Source of the DNA: Pseudomonadota bacterium
GTDB taxonomy: Bacteria > Pseudomonadota > Gammaproteobacteria > Pseudomonadales > Pseudohongiellaceae
Length of the DNA stretch: 64,000 nt
Assembly (NCBI GenBank): GCA_027621405.1
Contig: JAQCBT010000003.1
Coordinates: 1 to 64,000 of the forward strand
Direction of reading: 5' to 3'
Part shown: positions 30,548 to 40,239 of the stretch, piece after piece
How the letters are laid out: each line of letters opens with the position of its first letter
How positions within the stretch are numbered: the stretch's first letter is position 1
Translations under genes and position numbers: made by a program
The notes under the pieces: generated by a model
Seen by the model: the letters and a program-made list of their open reading frames with translations, nothing else
Database searches by the model: none
What the model was told of the DNA's origin: nothing

Positions 30548-31464
30548 ATGGCCACAGCAATGACCAGCTCAAATACTATCGAATTCGATAGTGCCAGGCG
30601 CATGATGTTGCTCAATCGGGAGCTGGAAGCCGAACCCGATGAACAACTACTGAAATTGAAACTGAGTACCGTACTGCAATCCAGCCTGGACCTGGAAATG
30701 GTACTGCAGATCTTCCATGATGAACTCAAGGGCATTATCGAGCTCAGCGGCCTCAGCTACATCTACGACAGCGTGGGCATCAATGTCAGTCATGGCAAGC
30801 GCGCCACCCACAGTTGTGGCTACCGCCTGGTCACTCAAAAGACTTCCTCGGTGAGGTCACCTTCTACCGCAGCAAGCGTTTCACCGAATATGACCTGGAG
30901 TTGATTGAGGAACTACTGGGAACCCTGGTCTGTCCCTTGAAGAATTCACTACGTTACCGGGAAGCCGTAATTGCCTCCCTGACCGATCCCCTGACGGGTT
31001 GTGGTAACCGCATCGCCCTCGACAACACCTTGCAGAGAGAAATGGAGCTTGCGAAGCGGCACAAGTCGGCGCTGTCACTGCTCATGATAGATGTGGACGA
31101 CTTCAAGCACATCAACGACAGACACGGGCACAAGAACGGCGACCTGGTATTACAGGAAACCGTCAAGGCTTTGAACGAGGTAAACCGGCAGACAGACCTG
31201 ATCTTCCGCTTCGGTGGTGAGGAGTTCGTAGTGATACTCAACGAGACCAACCTGCCCGGTGCCCTCGTGATCGCCGAGCGTATTCGGGAAACTGTGCAGG
31301 CATTGAGCATTGAGCTCAATAGCAACGAAACCCTTAGCCTGACTGTCAGCATCGGTGCCACCAGTCTGAAGCGGTCTGACGGTCGCGACAGCATCTTTCA
31401 GAGAGCCGATCAGGCGCTGTACCAGGCCAAGGAAAACGGCAAGAACCAGGTTGTCGGAATCTAA
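30548..31464 (+). pseudogene. GAF-like / GGDEF diguanylate cyclase with a frameshift
   Basis: A gene for about 305 residues broken into two frames. The N-terminal sensor-like domain (ATG 30548, GGAGG in front) runs to THSCGYRLVTQ, then the frame is lost at the A run 30837-30840. The -1 frame continues KDFLGEVTFYRSKRF and the full GGDEF domain: DVDDFKHINDRHGHKNGD, FRFGGEEFVVIL, with an RxxD inhibitory site (RQTD) five residues before. Alignment to the paralog just downstream shows that one extra A would restore the protein exactly. Sequencing error, pseudogene or -1 slippage at CAAAAG are all possible. The active site itself is intact. Confidence 0.85.
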
Positions 31465-31490
31465 CAACATTCGAAAGCAGGACAAGTATT

Positions 31491-32339
31491 ATGGTTGCAT
31501 CCATCCAATCACTAGAAAGCACTTCGGAAGCAGGTAAACACCCCGTCGGCATCGAGGCTGAAAGCCATGAAAATTCCGAATACGATAAGTACCAGCTGGT
31601 ACGCCTCTTACAATCCACGCTGGATCTTGAAACCATCATCGACCAGTTCCTGGGTGGCGTAAACACCCTGGTCAGGATCGATGGCCTTACCTATGTTGAA
31701 GAAGAGCGCGATCTGGCGCTTCGCTTTGGCAAGGCCAGCGCTCATAGCTGTGGCTACAGACTGATTAGCGGCCACGAATCGTTTGGTGAGCTTACCTTTC
31801 ATCGATCCAGGAGATTCAGCGATAGTGAACTGGAACAGATCGAGGGCCTACTGGTGTTACTGCTAGTACCTATCAGCAATGCCCTGAAGTACCAGGACGC
31901 TGTGCGTGATGCCATTCAGGAACCCTTGCTCACCATCAACGACCGCAACAAACTGGAGAACCAGCTTACCAGAGAGATTGAGTTGGCGAAGCGACACAAC
32001 CATCCGTTGTCCCTGATGCTCATTCGCGTCGAATCGAAAGCGCAGAGAAAAACAACGAAATTACTGGTGCGACTGGTAACAGAATTGACTGGACTGATTC
32101 AGGAGGTCTGTCGAAGCACCGATATGCTACAGAGAATTGGTGGCAAGGACTTTCAGTTAATCCTGCACAATGATGCCAGGGGTACGGCATCGATTGCCCG
32201 CCGCATCGAGCGATCGGTGATCGCGCATTTCAAGCAGCATCACGAGCACCAGCTTAGCCTGATGTTCGGCTGTGCATCGTTGACGGGAACAGACTCGGCT
32301 CGCAGCCTGAACGAGAGAGCGAAGAACCAGCTACTCTGA
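31491..32339 (+). CDS. Degenerate GGDEF-family protein, paralog of the gene before it
   Basis: A 282-residue protein with the same plan as 30548-31464: N-terminal domain with LLQSTLDLETIIDQF, SAHSCGYRLISG and FGELTFHRSRRFSDSELEQI, then a GGDEF-like domain. The signature is GGKDF instead of GGEEF and the metal-binding DVDDFKHIND segment is replaced by unrelated sequence, so it should not make cyclic di-GMP. It may sense the same signal, bind c-di-GMP (RSTD is kept where the I-site RxxD should be) or pair with its neighbour. It ends 9 bases inside the convergent rluB. Confidence 0.85.
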   Translation: MVASIQSLESTSEAGKHPVGIEAESHENSEYDKYQLVRLLQSTLDLETIIDQFLGGVNTLVRIDGLTYVEEERDLALRFGKASAHSCGYRLISGHESFGELTFHRSRRFSDSELEQIEGLLVLLLVPISNALKYQDAVRDAIQEPLLTINDRNKLENQLTREIELAKRHNHPLSLMLIRVESKAQRKTTKLLVRLVTELTGLIQEVCRSTDMLQRIGGKDFQLILHNDARGTASIARRIERSVIAHFKQHHEHQLSLMFGCASLTGTDSARSLNERAKNQLL

Positions 32340-33089
32340 GGGAGGTTCGGCTGCGAGGCGGAGTTTGTCGATCTCATTCTGCTTGAGTTCGATAAATGTG
32401 CCGCTCTTTACTGTGCTCGGGATAAATATAGGGCCAAATCTGACTCGCTTCAGACGGCTCACCCTGAGACCCTGAGACTCCCAAAGCTTACGCACCTCAC
32501 GATTGCGGCCTTCCATGATAACGACGTGATACCACTGATTAATTCCCGTGCCGGCGTAATATTGAATATCGGTAAAGCGACACAGGTGGCCATCAATCAT
32601 GACCCCTTTGTGCATTGCCTGCACCATGTCCGGTTTTACTTCTCCCATGACGCGCACTGCGTATTCCCTTTCAACCTGGGAGCTGGGATGGGTCAGCTTG
32701 TTTGCCAATTCACCGTCCGTAGTGAATAGCAGCAGGCCACTGGTGTTGATATCCAGTCGGCCAATAGACACCCAGCGTCCATGCTTGATGGGTGGTAGCC
32801 TGTCGAACACCGTCGGCCTGCCCTCGGGATCCTTGCGGGTACAGATCTCATCTTCGGGTTTGTTGTAGAGCAGCACCCGGGTTCCTTCCAAGGTCTTGTT
32901 CTTTGCCGCCAGCTTCTTGCCGTCGACCAGGATGTTGTCATCCGCACTGACCCGCTCCCCCACCACCGCGACCTTGCCATTCACCTTGACCCGACCGGCA
33001 GCAATCCACGCCTCTATCTCACGGCGTGAACCAAAACCCGCCCGGGCGAGCACTTTCTGTAATTTTTCGGTAGTCAGTGACATAGGCAT
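32331..33089 (-). CDS. rluB: 23S rRNA pseudouridine 2605 synthase
   Basis: An RNA-modifying enzyme of about 252 residues, RsuA/RluB branch. An S4 domain (EKLQKVLARAGFGSRREIEA) comes first, then the catalytic domain with GRLDINTSGLLLFTTDGELA, whose Asp is the nucleophile, and GRNREVRKLWESQG at the end. ATG 33089 or 33083 are both possible; neither has a clear Shine-Dalgarno. It follows scpB, as in Pseudomonas. Confidence 0.93.
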   Translation of the reverse strand: MPMSLTTEKLQKVLARAGFGSRREIEAWIAAGRVKVNGKVAVVGERVSADDNILVDGKKLAAKNKTLEGTRVLLYNKPEDEICTRKDPEGRPTVFDRLPPIKHGRWVSIGRLDINTSGLLLFTTDGELANKLTHPSSQVEREYAVRVMGEVKPDMVQAMHKGVMIDGHLCRFTDIQYYAGTGINQWYHVVIMEGRNREVRKLWESQGLRVSRLKRVRFGPIFIPSTVKSGTFIELKQNEIDKLRLAAEPPSE

Positions 33090-33169
33090 CAAGAGTCAGG
33101 AGCTACCCCGATGGAACCTGATAGCAGGAAAGCCAGCTCAGGTTTGTCCAGGGTTGTTAGTCTCAGCAA

Positions 33170-34567
33170 TCAGAAGTCGCGATCGTCTTCCGCTTCTTCG
33201 GTGGAAAATTCAATTATCGATGCACCCGCATCTGGCATTTTCTCGTTCGAAGCATCTGGGTCAGTTTCAGTTTCTGCAGGCAGGTCATGAGCATGCACAT
33301 CGCCAGCTTCTATCTGGAATTCGGATACTTCCCCTGAAGCATCCGCAAGGTCAGCACCGGAATCTTCGCCCTGCACAATTTCCTCTTCAAAGGCCTGCAG
33401 AAATTCTGCCTCATCAGCATATTCGTCCTGCGCCAAATCGAAGTCATCACTATCCACATACTCGCTTACCGCGTCGTAACGCTGCCCTTCTGCAGAATCC
33501 TCTTCCTCGTCATTGAATGCATCGTCGTCGGCTGATTTCTCTTCGTCATCCGAATCTTCTTCATCGTCTAAATCTTCTTCATCGTCCGAATCATCGTCGT
33601 CATCTGAATCATCGTCGTCTTCCGAATCATCGTCGTCTTCCGAATCATCGTCGTCTTCCGAATCTTCGTCGTCATCCGAATCATCGCCGTCTTCCGAATC
33701 TTCGTCGTCATCTGAATCATCGTCGTCTTCCGAATCTTCGTCGTCGCCCGTATCATCATCAACGTCTGTTTCTTTGTCAGCATCCGAATCATCGTCAGCG
33801 TCTGAATCATCATTGTCATCCGCAGCATCTTCGTCGCCATCTTCCTCATAGGGACCCATGCTGAGAATCTCATCCAGCGGCTTCTTCGCCAGCTCAACCG
33901 CTTCTTCCTCTGCCAGCAGCTCGGCCATCTCCTGCTCATTCTGCTGTTGGGCTTCTTCGGAGTCTTCATCTGGAAGTTCGATGACCCGCTGCTTGGCCAA
34001 CTCTTCGGCGAGATCGATCTCGGGTTCGGACTGGGCGAGATCCTTAATGTCTGACAGGGTCGGTAATTCCTGCAGGCTCTTGATATTGAAGTAGTCGAGG
34101 AACTGTTTGGTGGTTGCCAACAGGGCCGGCCGTCCTGGTACATCGCGGTGACCCACTACCCTGACCCACTCCCTGTCCAGCAGGGTACGGACTATGTTGG
34201 GGCTGACAGCCACTCCGCGTATCTCTTCGATATCACCCCGGGTAATCGGTTGCCGGTAGGCGATAAGTGCCAGGGTTTCCAGCAAGGCTCGCGTATAGCG
34301 TGGGGGGCGCTCCTCCCAGAGCTTGGAGACCCATTCACCGATTTCCTGCTTCACCTGAAAACGAAAACCGGAAGCCACTTCCTTGAGCTCGAAACCATGA
34401 TCATTACAGTCCGCCGCGATCGCATCCATCACCGATTTCAATTCATTGCGGTCCGGGCGCTCCGCTTCCGAAAACACCTGAGCGATATTCTCCAGGGACA
34501 AAGGCTTTCCAGCCGCCAACAATAGCCCCTCAACAATCATTTTTACTTTATTGTCTATATCACTCAT
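33170..34567 (-). CDS. scpB: Segregation and condensation protein B with a very long acidic tail
   Basis: A 465-residue protein. Residues 1-185 are normal ScpB: two winged helices (VEGLLLAAGKPLSLENIAQV; ALLETLALIAYRQPITRGDI; DVPGRPALLATTKQFLDYF), which dimerise and bind ScpA in the SMC condensin. The remaining 280 residues are a tail dominated by Asp, Glu and Ser, with a low-complexity core at about 240-360 made of SEDDDD-like repeats and a more varied end. ScpB proteins are usually about 180-300 residues. The repeats are in frame and stop-free, so the gene is open. It starts about 40 bases after scpA. Confidence 0.93.
   Translation of the reverse strand: MSDIDNKVKMIVEGLLLAAGKPLSLENIAQVFSEAERPDRNELKSVMDAIAADCNDHGFELKEVASGFRFQVKQEIGEWVSKLWEERPPRYTRALLETLALIAYRQPITRGDIEEIRGVAVSPNIVRTLLDREWVRVVGHRDVPGRPALLATTKQFLDYFNIKSLQELPTLSDIKDLAQSEPEIDLAEELAKQRVIELPDEDSEEAQQQNEQEMAELLAEEEAVELAKKPLDEILSMGPYEEDGDEDAADDNDDSDADDDSDADKETDVDDDTGDDEDSEDDDDSDDDEDSEDGDDSDDDEDSEDDDDSEDDDDSEDDDDSDDDDDSDDEEDLDDEEDSDDEEKSADDDAFNDEEEDSAEGQRYDAVSEYVDSDDFDLAQDEYADEAEFLQAFEEEIVQGEDSGADLADASGEVSEFQIEAGDVHAHDLPAETETDPDASNEKMPDAGASIIEFSTEEAEDDRDF
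33540..33745. repeat. In-frame tandem repeat in scpB tail
   Basis: An imperfect repeat with an 18-base period (plus-strand unit ATCGTCGTCTTCCGAATC and variants with CATCTG, CTTCGT) coding for Asp/Glu/Ser on the minus strand. The period is a multiple of three, so copy changes would alter tail length without breaking the frame. Confidence 0.85.
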
Positions 34568-34608
34568 TGTTTTTCGATTGTTTCCTTACCGATTCAATAC
34601 TGCCAATA

Positions 34609-35505
34609 CTAATTTAAGGTGCGTACCGTCGCTGTCTGTTCCCGCGACTTCACATGGATGGGACCAAACGGTTCAGACTGCACGATCTCAATCATGGAGT
34701 CTTTCATGAGCTCCATGACCGCAAGAAAAGTCACTACGACACCCAGTCGCCCCTCTTCCTTGATCAGCAAGGATACGAGCGGCACGAATTTTTGCACCGA
34801 GAGGCGGGCCAGTATCTCGGACATCTTCTCCCTGGTGGAGAGGGTCTCGAATTGGATATGGTGGTGGGTAAACATGTCCGCCCGGGTCAGCACACGGGAC
34901 AGGGCGAGCAATATCTCATCCAGTTTCACTTCCGGTTCCGGAGTCACTCGTTCCATTACCGGCAGATCGGCACTCACCAGCTGGATATCGCGGTACAGAC
35001 GCGGCATCTCATCGATATCTTCAGCGGCCTGCTTGTAACGCTCGTATTCCTGCAGGCGACGAATGAGCTCCATGCGCGGATCGTCTTCATCGGCCTCTTC
35101 CTCTTCCTGCCGCGGAAGAATCATGCGGGACTTGATCTCGGCCAGGGTAGCGGCCATGACCAGGTACTCGGCCGCCAGCTCGAACTGACTGGAATGCATC
35201 AGCTCCACATAGGCCATGTACTGGTCGGTGATATCCGCCACATTGATATTGAGAATGTCGATATTCTGTCGCTTGATAAGGTACAGCAACAGGTCGAGAG
35301 GCCCCTCGAAGGCTTCCAGGAAAATTTCCAGAGCATCCGGCGGAATATAGAGATCCTTGGGGACCTCGGTAAACGCTTCCCCACCAACGATCGCCAGTGG
35401 CAGCTCCTGCTGACTGGGAGTATCGGGAGTAGATTCTTCAGGGGAAGCGGGAGCGCCTGCCGATTCGAGGTTCTCCGTATCTGCTTCAGTTCCTGTGCTG
35501 GTCAA
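34609..35505 (-). CDS. scpA: Segregation and condensation protein A
   Basis: A 298-residue kleisin that closes the SMC ring. The N-terminal SMC-binding part has FLEAFEGPLDLLLYLIKRQN and DILNINVADITDQYMAYVEL (about 65-105), then AAEYLVMAATLAEIKSRMIL, and the C-terminal winged helix with VVTFLAVMELMKDSMIEIVQ. The start at TTG 35505 has only a weak ribosome site; the first 45 residues are low in conservation, so a later start is possible. Confidence 0.92.
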   Translation of the reverse strand: MTSTGTEADTENLESAGAPASPEESTPDTPSQQELPLAIVGGEAFTEVPKDLYIPPDALEIFLEAFEGPLDLLLYLIKRQNIDILNINVADITDQYMAYVELMHSSQFELAAEYLVMAATLAEIKSRMILPRQEEEEADEDDPRMELIRRLQEYERYKQAAEDIDEMPRLYRDIQLVSADLPVMERVTPEPEVKLDEILLALSRVLTRADMFTHHHIQFETLSTREKMSEILARLSVQKFVPLVSLLIKEEGRLGVVVTFLAVMELMKDSMIEIVQSEPFGPIHVKSREQTATVRTLN

Positions 35506-35638
35506 TCTCTTGTTCTGCCGAGGCCTGTCTCAGGCCATTCTAAAGTAAAAGCGGTTTAATTGCTTGCTGTGAGGGGCTCCCAGACCGTCTGGGCCCTCTG
35601 ACTGCGATTCAGTTTATCAAATAATTATCAACTGCTGT

Positions 35639-36853
35639 TTACCAACTGCCCAGCCCCATCGCAGAGCGCACCTCGGCCAGGGTCTCCTTTGCAGTTTCCC
35701 GGGCCTTCTCGCTGCCCTCCACCAGTATGGAGCGCACCAGGTCGCGGTCCTTCTCATACTGCGCGGCCTCTCCCTGGATAGGTTCCAATTCGGCTACTAC
35801 CGCATCAATCACGGGCTTCTTGCATTCCAGGCAACCGATGCCAGCGCTCTTGCAGCCCTCTACCACCCACTCGCGGGTCGATTCGTCTGAGTAGGTCTGG
35901 TGCAGTTGCCAAACCGGGCACTTCTCCGGGTTCCCAGGGTCACTCAGTCGGACCCGGGCCGGGTCCGTGGGCATGGTGCTGATCTTCTTGCTGACCTGCT
36001 CCAGGTCTTCACGAAGGCTAATAGTATTATCGTAAGATTTGGACATCTTTTGACCGTCTAGACCAGGCATCTTGGAGGCCGGAGTCAGCAGAGACTGAGG
36101 CTCCGCCAGGATCATCTTCCCACCCCCTTCGAGGTAGCCAAACAGGCGTTCCCGGTCCCCGATGGAAATGTTCTGTTGCTCCCGCAGCAGGGCCCGGGCC
36201 TTCTCCAGCGCAGCATGGTCACCCTGTTCCTGGAAAGCCTTGCGCAACTCCGAATAGAGCTTGGCCGCCTTCTTGCCCATCTTCTTGATGGCCGCTTCGG
36301 CGTTATCCTCGAATCCGGGCTCCTTGCCATAGATATGATTGAAGCGGCGCGCCACTTCCCGGGTCAATTCCACGTGGGCAACCTGATCCGCTCCTACGGG
36401 GACAAATCCGGCGCGGTAGATGAGAATATCGGCAGCCTGCAACAGTGGATAGCCTAGGAAACCATAGGTATCCAGCTCTCTTTCCTGGAGCTTCTCCTGC
36501 TGATCCTTGTAACTGGGCACCCTCTCAAGCCAGCTGACCGGCGTTGTCATGGATAGCAGCAAGTGCAGTTCGGCGTGTTCGGGTATCCGCGACTGAACGA
36601 AAAGCGCTGCAGAACCGGGATTCACACCCACGGCCAGCCAGTCGATCACCATTTCCAGGACATTTTCGTCAAACAGGTTCTGCTCACCATAGTGAGTAGT
36701 GAGGGCGTGCCAGTCTGCCACGAAGAAGAAACATTCATATTCATGTTGCAGCTTCACCCAGTTCTTGAGCACTCCATGAAGATGGCCCAGGTGCAATTTT
36801 CCCGTGGGCCTCATGCCTGACAATACTCGCTTCTGTGAATCTACCGTTGACAA
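35639..36853 (-). CDS. trpS: Tryptophan-tRNA ligase, long form
   Basis: A 404-residue class I synthetase. HIGH motif is GKLHLGHLHGV (about residues 18-28), KMSKS is in LDGQKMSKSYDNTI, and GADQVAHVELTREVARRFN is the conserved Trp-site helix. It is longer than the E. coli enzyme (334) because of a lysine-rich insert of about 60 residues (KKMGKKAAKLYSELRKAFQE) found in the Pseudomonas-type form. TTG start with AGG in front. Confidence 0.95.
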   Translation of the reverse strand: MSTVDSQKRVLSGMRPTGKLHLGHLHGVLKNWVKLQHEYECFFFVADWHALTTHYGEQNLFDENVLEMVIDWLAVGVNPGSAALFVQSRIPEHAELHLLLSMTTPVSWLERVPSYKDQQEKLQERELDTYGFLGYPLLQAADILIYRAGFVPVGADQVAHVELTREVARRFNHIYGKEPGFEDNAEAAIKKMGKKAAKLYSELRKAFQEQGDHAALEKARALLREQQNISIGDRERLFGYLEGGGKMILAEPQSLLTPASKMPGLDGQKMSKSYDNTISLREDLEQVSKKISTMPTDPARVRLSDPGNPEKCPVWQLHQTYSDESTREWVVEGCKSAGIGCLECKKPVIDAVVAELEPIQGEAAQYEKDRDLVRSILVEGSEKARETAKETLAEVRSAMGLGSW

Positions 36854-37000
36854 ACCTGCTTCCTCGTTAAGTCTCTTTATGTCAATCTATTTGCTCAATT
36901 GTGCTTAGCCATTTTCCAGGCGGCGCGCCATTATACTGTTATCGTTCGCTTCGTTCAGGGGTGATTTTCCCGATTCGCTTTCCTCGAAAATATTGAGCAA

Positions 37001-37621
37001 CTACTGAAATGGTTCCGGATCACCCTTGCCTACCCGCATCACCTCCGGAATTCCTTCCACCAGGTCAATCATGGTGGTCGGTTCCAGCCCACAGGCGCCA
37101 CCATCGATAATCAGGTCAACCAACTTGCCTATCTTAAGCCGCATCTCATAGGGATCGAACAGCTGTTCTTCCTCACCGGGCAATATCAGGCTGGTACTCA
37201 TAATGGGCTCACCGAGACTGCCGATGATGGCCTGGGCTACTTCGTTATCCGGTACCCGAATGCCAATGGTCTTGCGCTTGGGATGCATCAGCCTCCGGGG
37301 CACCTCGGGAGTCGCCTTGAGAATAAAAGTATAGGGGCCGGGAGTGTAGGCTTTCAGAATCCGATAGGCGCTGTTATGCACACGCGCATAGGTCGCGAGG
37401 GAGGACAGGTCTGCACACATCAGGGTGAAGTTGTGCTTGTCGCTGAGTTGACGAATCCTGCGAATGCGATCCAGCGCTGTCTTGTCGCCAATAATGCAAC
37501 CGAGAGCATAGGTTGAATCCGTGGGATAGACGATTACTCCGCCTTGTAACAGGCACTGCACGGCCTGTTTGATGACCCTGGGCTCCGGGTTTTGTGGATG
37601 TATCTGTAAGTATTCACCCAT
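37001..37621 (-). CDS. yciO: YciO-family Sua5/YrdC domain protein
   Basis: A 206-residue protein nearly collinear with E. coli YciO (206). The YrdC fold shows GGVIVYPTDSTYALGC (about residues 27-42), SDKHNFTLMCADLSSLATYA and RKTIGIRVPDNEVAQAI. TsaC/YrdC relatives make threonylcarbamoyl-AMP for tRNA t6A; YciO itself is a related but distinct family whose exact role is less clear. It is upstream of trpS on the same strand. Confidence 0.9.
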   Translation of the reverse strand: MGEYLQIHPQNPEPRVIKQAVQCLLQGGVIVYPTDSTYALGCIIGDKTALDRIRRIRQLSDKHNFTLMCADLSSLATYARVHNSAYRILKAYTPGPYTFILKATPEVPRRLMHPKRKTIGIRVPDNEVAQAIIGSLGEPIMSTSLILPGEEEQLFDPYEMRLKIGKLVDLIIDGGACGLEPTTMIDLVEGIPEVMRVGKGDPEPFQ

Positions 37622-37791
37622 AGGCTATGTCAGGCCCCCTGTTCTGGTAGCGTCTCCGCTAGCCAGGCTCTCGCTCGAAAAGAGGCTGATTCTATTACAA
37701 GGGCCGGCAAAAGCAGACACATTTTTGTAAATGCATTAACATGTTGTCTACTCTATAAACGTCACCAGAAGACAAGTTTGGTTCGACAGCC

Positions 37792-38421
37792 ATGAAGCAG
37801 TTTATCGATTACATTCCATTGCTCGTATTCTTCACCGTGTGGGCGATGGATGAACGCAGTGTCTCTATCGCTGGCTTCGAACACAGCATTGGCGGCATAT
37901 TCAGCGCCGCCGAATTTTTATTGCTTGCCTCGGTGCTGGTCTATGGCAGCCTGCTGCTTTACCAGAAGCGTCTGGACAAATTTCAGTGGATTACCGTTGC
38001 TGCAGTAGTACTCTTCTGTTTACCAACCATTATTTTCCGGGATGTAGATTTCCTTAAATGGAAAGCTCCTATAGTCAACTGGATATTCGCCACCGTCTTC
38101 CTCGCTTCACGATTCTTCGGTGACAAGCCAGCGATCGAGCACATGATGGGACATGCCATCGATGCGCCAAAAGAATTGTGGCTTCGTCTTAATACAATCT
38201 GGATCTTCTATTTCGTACTGCTCGGCGCCATAAACCTTGCCGTAGCCTTCCTGTTAAGCGAAGCACTGTGGATTCAATTCAAGGTATTCGGCAACCTGAT
38301 ACTTACCTTCGTGTTCATCATTGGCCAGATGCCACTGCTGGCCAGGTACATCGAGGTTGAGGAAGAAACCGAAGCGAAAACCAGCGGCGAAGAAACAACG
38401 AGCGGTTTAAGGGAGCAGTAG
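37792..38421 (+). CDS. yciB: Inner membrane-spanning protein YciB (septation protein A)
   Basis: A 209-residue protein with five membrane segments. FIDYIPLLVFFTVWA opens the family, with KWKAPIVNWIFATVFLASRF and WLRLNTIWIFYFVLLGAINL conserved. YciB family proteins affect cell-envelope integrity and division in enterics and Shigella. It is six bases before yciI and divergent from yciO, the usual grouping in Pseudomonas. Confidence 0.92.
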   Translation: MKQFIDYIPLLVFFTVWAMDERSVSIAGFEHSIGGIFSAAEFLLLASVLVYGSLLLYQKRLDKFQWITVAAVVLFCLPTIIFRDVDFLKWKAPIVNWIFATVFLASRFFGDKPAIEHMMGHAIDAPKELWLRLNTIWIFYFVLLGAINLAVAFLLSEALWIQFKVFGNLILTFVFIIGQMPLLARYIEVEEETEAKTSGEETTSGLREQ

Positions 38422-38427
38422 CAAAAC

Positions 38428-38724
38428 ATGTATTACGCAATAATGAGCAGGGATATTGAAGACAGCCTGACCAGACGACAATCGGCCAGGCCAGCTCATC
38501 TCAAACGCCTGAATCAACTCGCCGAGCAGAATAGGTTGTTGTTGGCAGGACCTCATCCTGCAGTCGACAGCGAAGACCCGGGCGCAGCAGGATTCACAGG
38601 CAGCCTGGTTATCGCTGAATTCGACAGCCTGCAGCAGGCACAGTCATGGGCCGATGCCGACCCTTATGTCGCCGCCGGCGTCTACGCCGAGGTTGTCGTT
38701 AAACCCTTCAAGAAAGTCCTATAG
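38428..38724 (+). CDS. yciI: YciI-like protein
   Basis: A 98-residue protein of the YCII fold: [40 protein letters not shown] (with the conserved His) and [20 protein letters not shown]. The His/Asp pair suggests an enzyme, but no reaction is established. It follows yciB and ends 6 bases inside the convergent cyclophilin gene. Confidence 0.92.
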   Translation: MYYAIMSRDIEDSLTRRQSARPAHLKRLNQLAEQNRLLLAGPHPAVDSEDPGAAGFTGSLVIAEFDSLQQAQSWADADPYVAAGVYAEVVVKPFKKVL

Positions 38725-39351
38725 ACCAGCGGTCGAGAAAGCCGGTTTCAGGCCGGGGAAGTTTTCGTCCAGGATGGCGTTCCATTGCGCCAGTTGCTCA
38801 GAGCGCCGCTGAAATAATTCGCCAGGGTCGCCTTCGATGGTGATGCTGTTGATAACATCCCGGCGCCTGATTTGCATAATCACCGACTGTCCTTCGATCA
38901 CCCTGCCGAACACGGAATGCAGCCCGTCCAGGTGTGGCGTCGCGAGATGTGTAATAAAAAACTGGCTGCCATCCGTACCCGGCCCGGAATTAGCCATGGA
39001 AAGCACGCCCTGACGATTGTGCTTCAGCAGTAATTCCCCCATGAAGCGATAGCCGGGACCACCGGTTCCATCCCCTAGTGGATCCCCACCCTGCGCCATG
39101 AAATTTCTTTCCACACGATGAAATATCAGGCCGTCATAGAATCCCCGCAAGGCGAGGTTTACGAAGTTAGCGACGGTAGTAGGAGCAGCACGGTCGTTCA
39201 GTTCGGCGCGCATGACACCCTTGCTGGTATCAATGACCGCCACCAACTGCGCGGAAGCGAATTGTGAAATCATCAACACGCAGAATGCTACCAGGTACGT
39301 GATGCCAAGCCCCCGGGGGTTGCGGCGTAGTTTCAAGAATCTAAAGCTCAT
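38719..39351 (-). CDS. Second peptidyl-prolyl cis-trans isomerase, cyclophilin type, exported
   Basis: A 210-residue cyclophilin with an N-terminal basic stretch and signal segment ([17 protein letters not shown], likely cut after ASA). [37 protein letters not shown] and [14 protein letters not shown] are the active-site segments. A C-terminal extension of about 35 residues follows the fold. It shares 11 bases with the end of xthA and so is translated from the same message. Confidence 0.9.
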   Translation of the reverse strand: MSFRFLKLRRNPRGLGITYLVAFCVLMISQFASAQLVAVIDTSKGVMRAELNDRAAPTTVANFVNLALRGFYDGLIFHRVERNFMAQGGDPLGDGTGGPGYRFMGELLLKHNRQGVLSMANSGPGTDGSQFFITHLATPHLDGLHSVFGRVIEGQSVIMQIRRRDVINSITIEGDPGELFQRRSEQLAQWNAILDENFPGLKPAFSTAGL

Positions 39352-40108
39352 AGTCGATTATTACCGGTGCATGGTCGGAAAAATTCTCTGCAGTATAAAT
39401 TTCAGCAGAACGTACCCTGTCTTTCAATGCCGGAGTAACTACATGGTAATCCAGTCGCCAGCCCACGTTCTTGGCCCGCGCCTGCCCACGATTGGACCAC
39501 CAGGAATACTGATCCGGTTCCTGGTTGACGACACGGAAGGCGTCAACATAGCCCAGCTCGTCATACAGCATATCCAGCCACTGGCGCTCCTCGGGCAGGA
39601 ATCCGGAATTCTTCTGATTGGCACGCCAATTCTTCAGGTCGATTTCCTTGTGGCAGATATTCCAGTCGGCACAGATAACAAATTCCCGCCGCTTGCGCCG
39701 CAGCGCTTTCATGTGGGCCATGAAGTCATCCATGAAGCTGAATTTCCGCTCCTGACGCTCCGGGCCCGCCGAGCCTGATGGCAGATACAGTGAGGCTACA
39801 CTGATCTTGCTGAAGTCTGCCTGAATATAACGCCCTTCCGTATCCGCCATCGGAAACCCCAGGCCGGTGGCTATCTTGTCCGGTTTCTCCCGGCTGTACA
39901 GCGCTGTCCCTGCGTAGCCTTTCTTCTGTGCATCGAAATAGGTGCAGTGATAGCCCACCGGCTGAAATATGGGGTCTGAGAGTTGATCGATCTGTGCCTT
40001 GGTTTCCTGCAGACACACCACATCGGCATTGGCCGAAGGCAGCCAGTCAAAGAAGCCCTTCCGTGCCGCCGCACGAATTCCATTGCAGTTGAAAGTCATG
40101 ATGCGCAT
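39341..40108 (-). CDS. Exonuclease III-family protein, Crc ortholog with nuclease residues kept
   Basis: A 255-residue protein of the endonuclease/exonuclease/phosphatase family. Overall it resembles Pseudomonas Crc ([40 protein letters not shown]), but unlike Crc it keeps the metal and catalytic residues of exonuclease III: Glu in VCLQETKAQ, Asp-x-Asn in ADWNICH, and Asp-His in [11 protein letters not shown] repair nuclease acting at abasic sites is therefore likely; a catabolite-control role is not shown. ATG 40108 ([10 protein letters not shown]) matches the family start and is preceded by GGA. Confidence 0.9.
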   Translation of the reverse strand: MRIMTFNCNGIRAAARKGFFDWLPSANADVVCLQETKAQIDQLSDPIFQPVGYHCTYFDAQKKGYAGTALYSREKPDKIATGLGFPMADTEGRYIQADFSKISVASLYLPSGSAGPERQERKFSFMDDFMAHMKALRRKRREFVICADWNICHKEIDLKNWRANQKNSGFLPEERQWLDMLYDELGYVDAFRVVNQEPDQYSWWSNRGQARAKNVGWRLDYHVVTPALKDRVRSAEIYTAENFSDHAPVIIDYEL

Positions 40109-40239
40109 GCAGAATCCATTCACCGAGGTCGATTTGATGTCAGGGCACAATTCTACCTGCCATGTCCGGCAATTTGCAGTCGCAAGGGGTGCGCCTCAAA
40201 AAAGGCAGCTGAAGAGATGGCTGGCAGCCAGGGAAGGTT

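Noticed and set aside
33500..33850. CRISPR-like repeat array
   Set aside because: The repeats are short, in frame and have no unique spacers; they code for the acidic ScpB tail.
33513..33864. Serine-rich and basic open frames opposite the scpB tail
   Set aside because: They are mirror images of the Asp/Glu/Ser repeat on the other strand; the scpB frame is supported by its conserved N-terminal domains.
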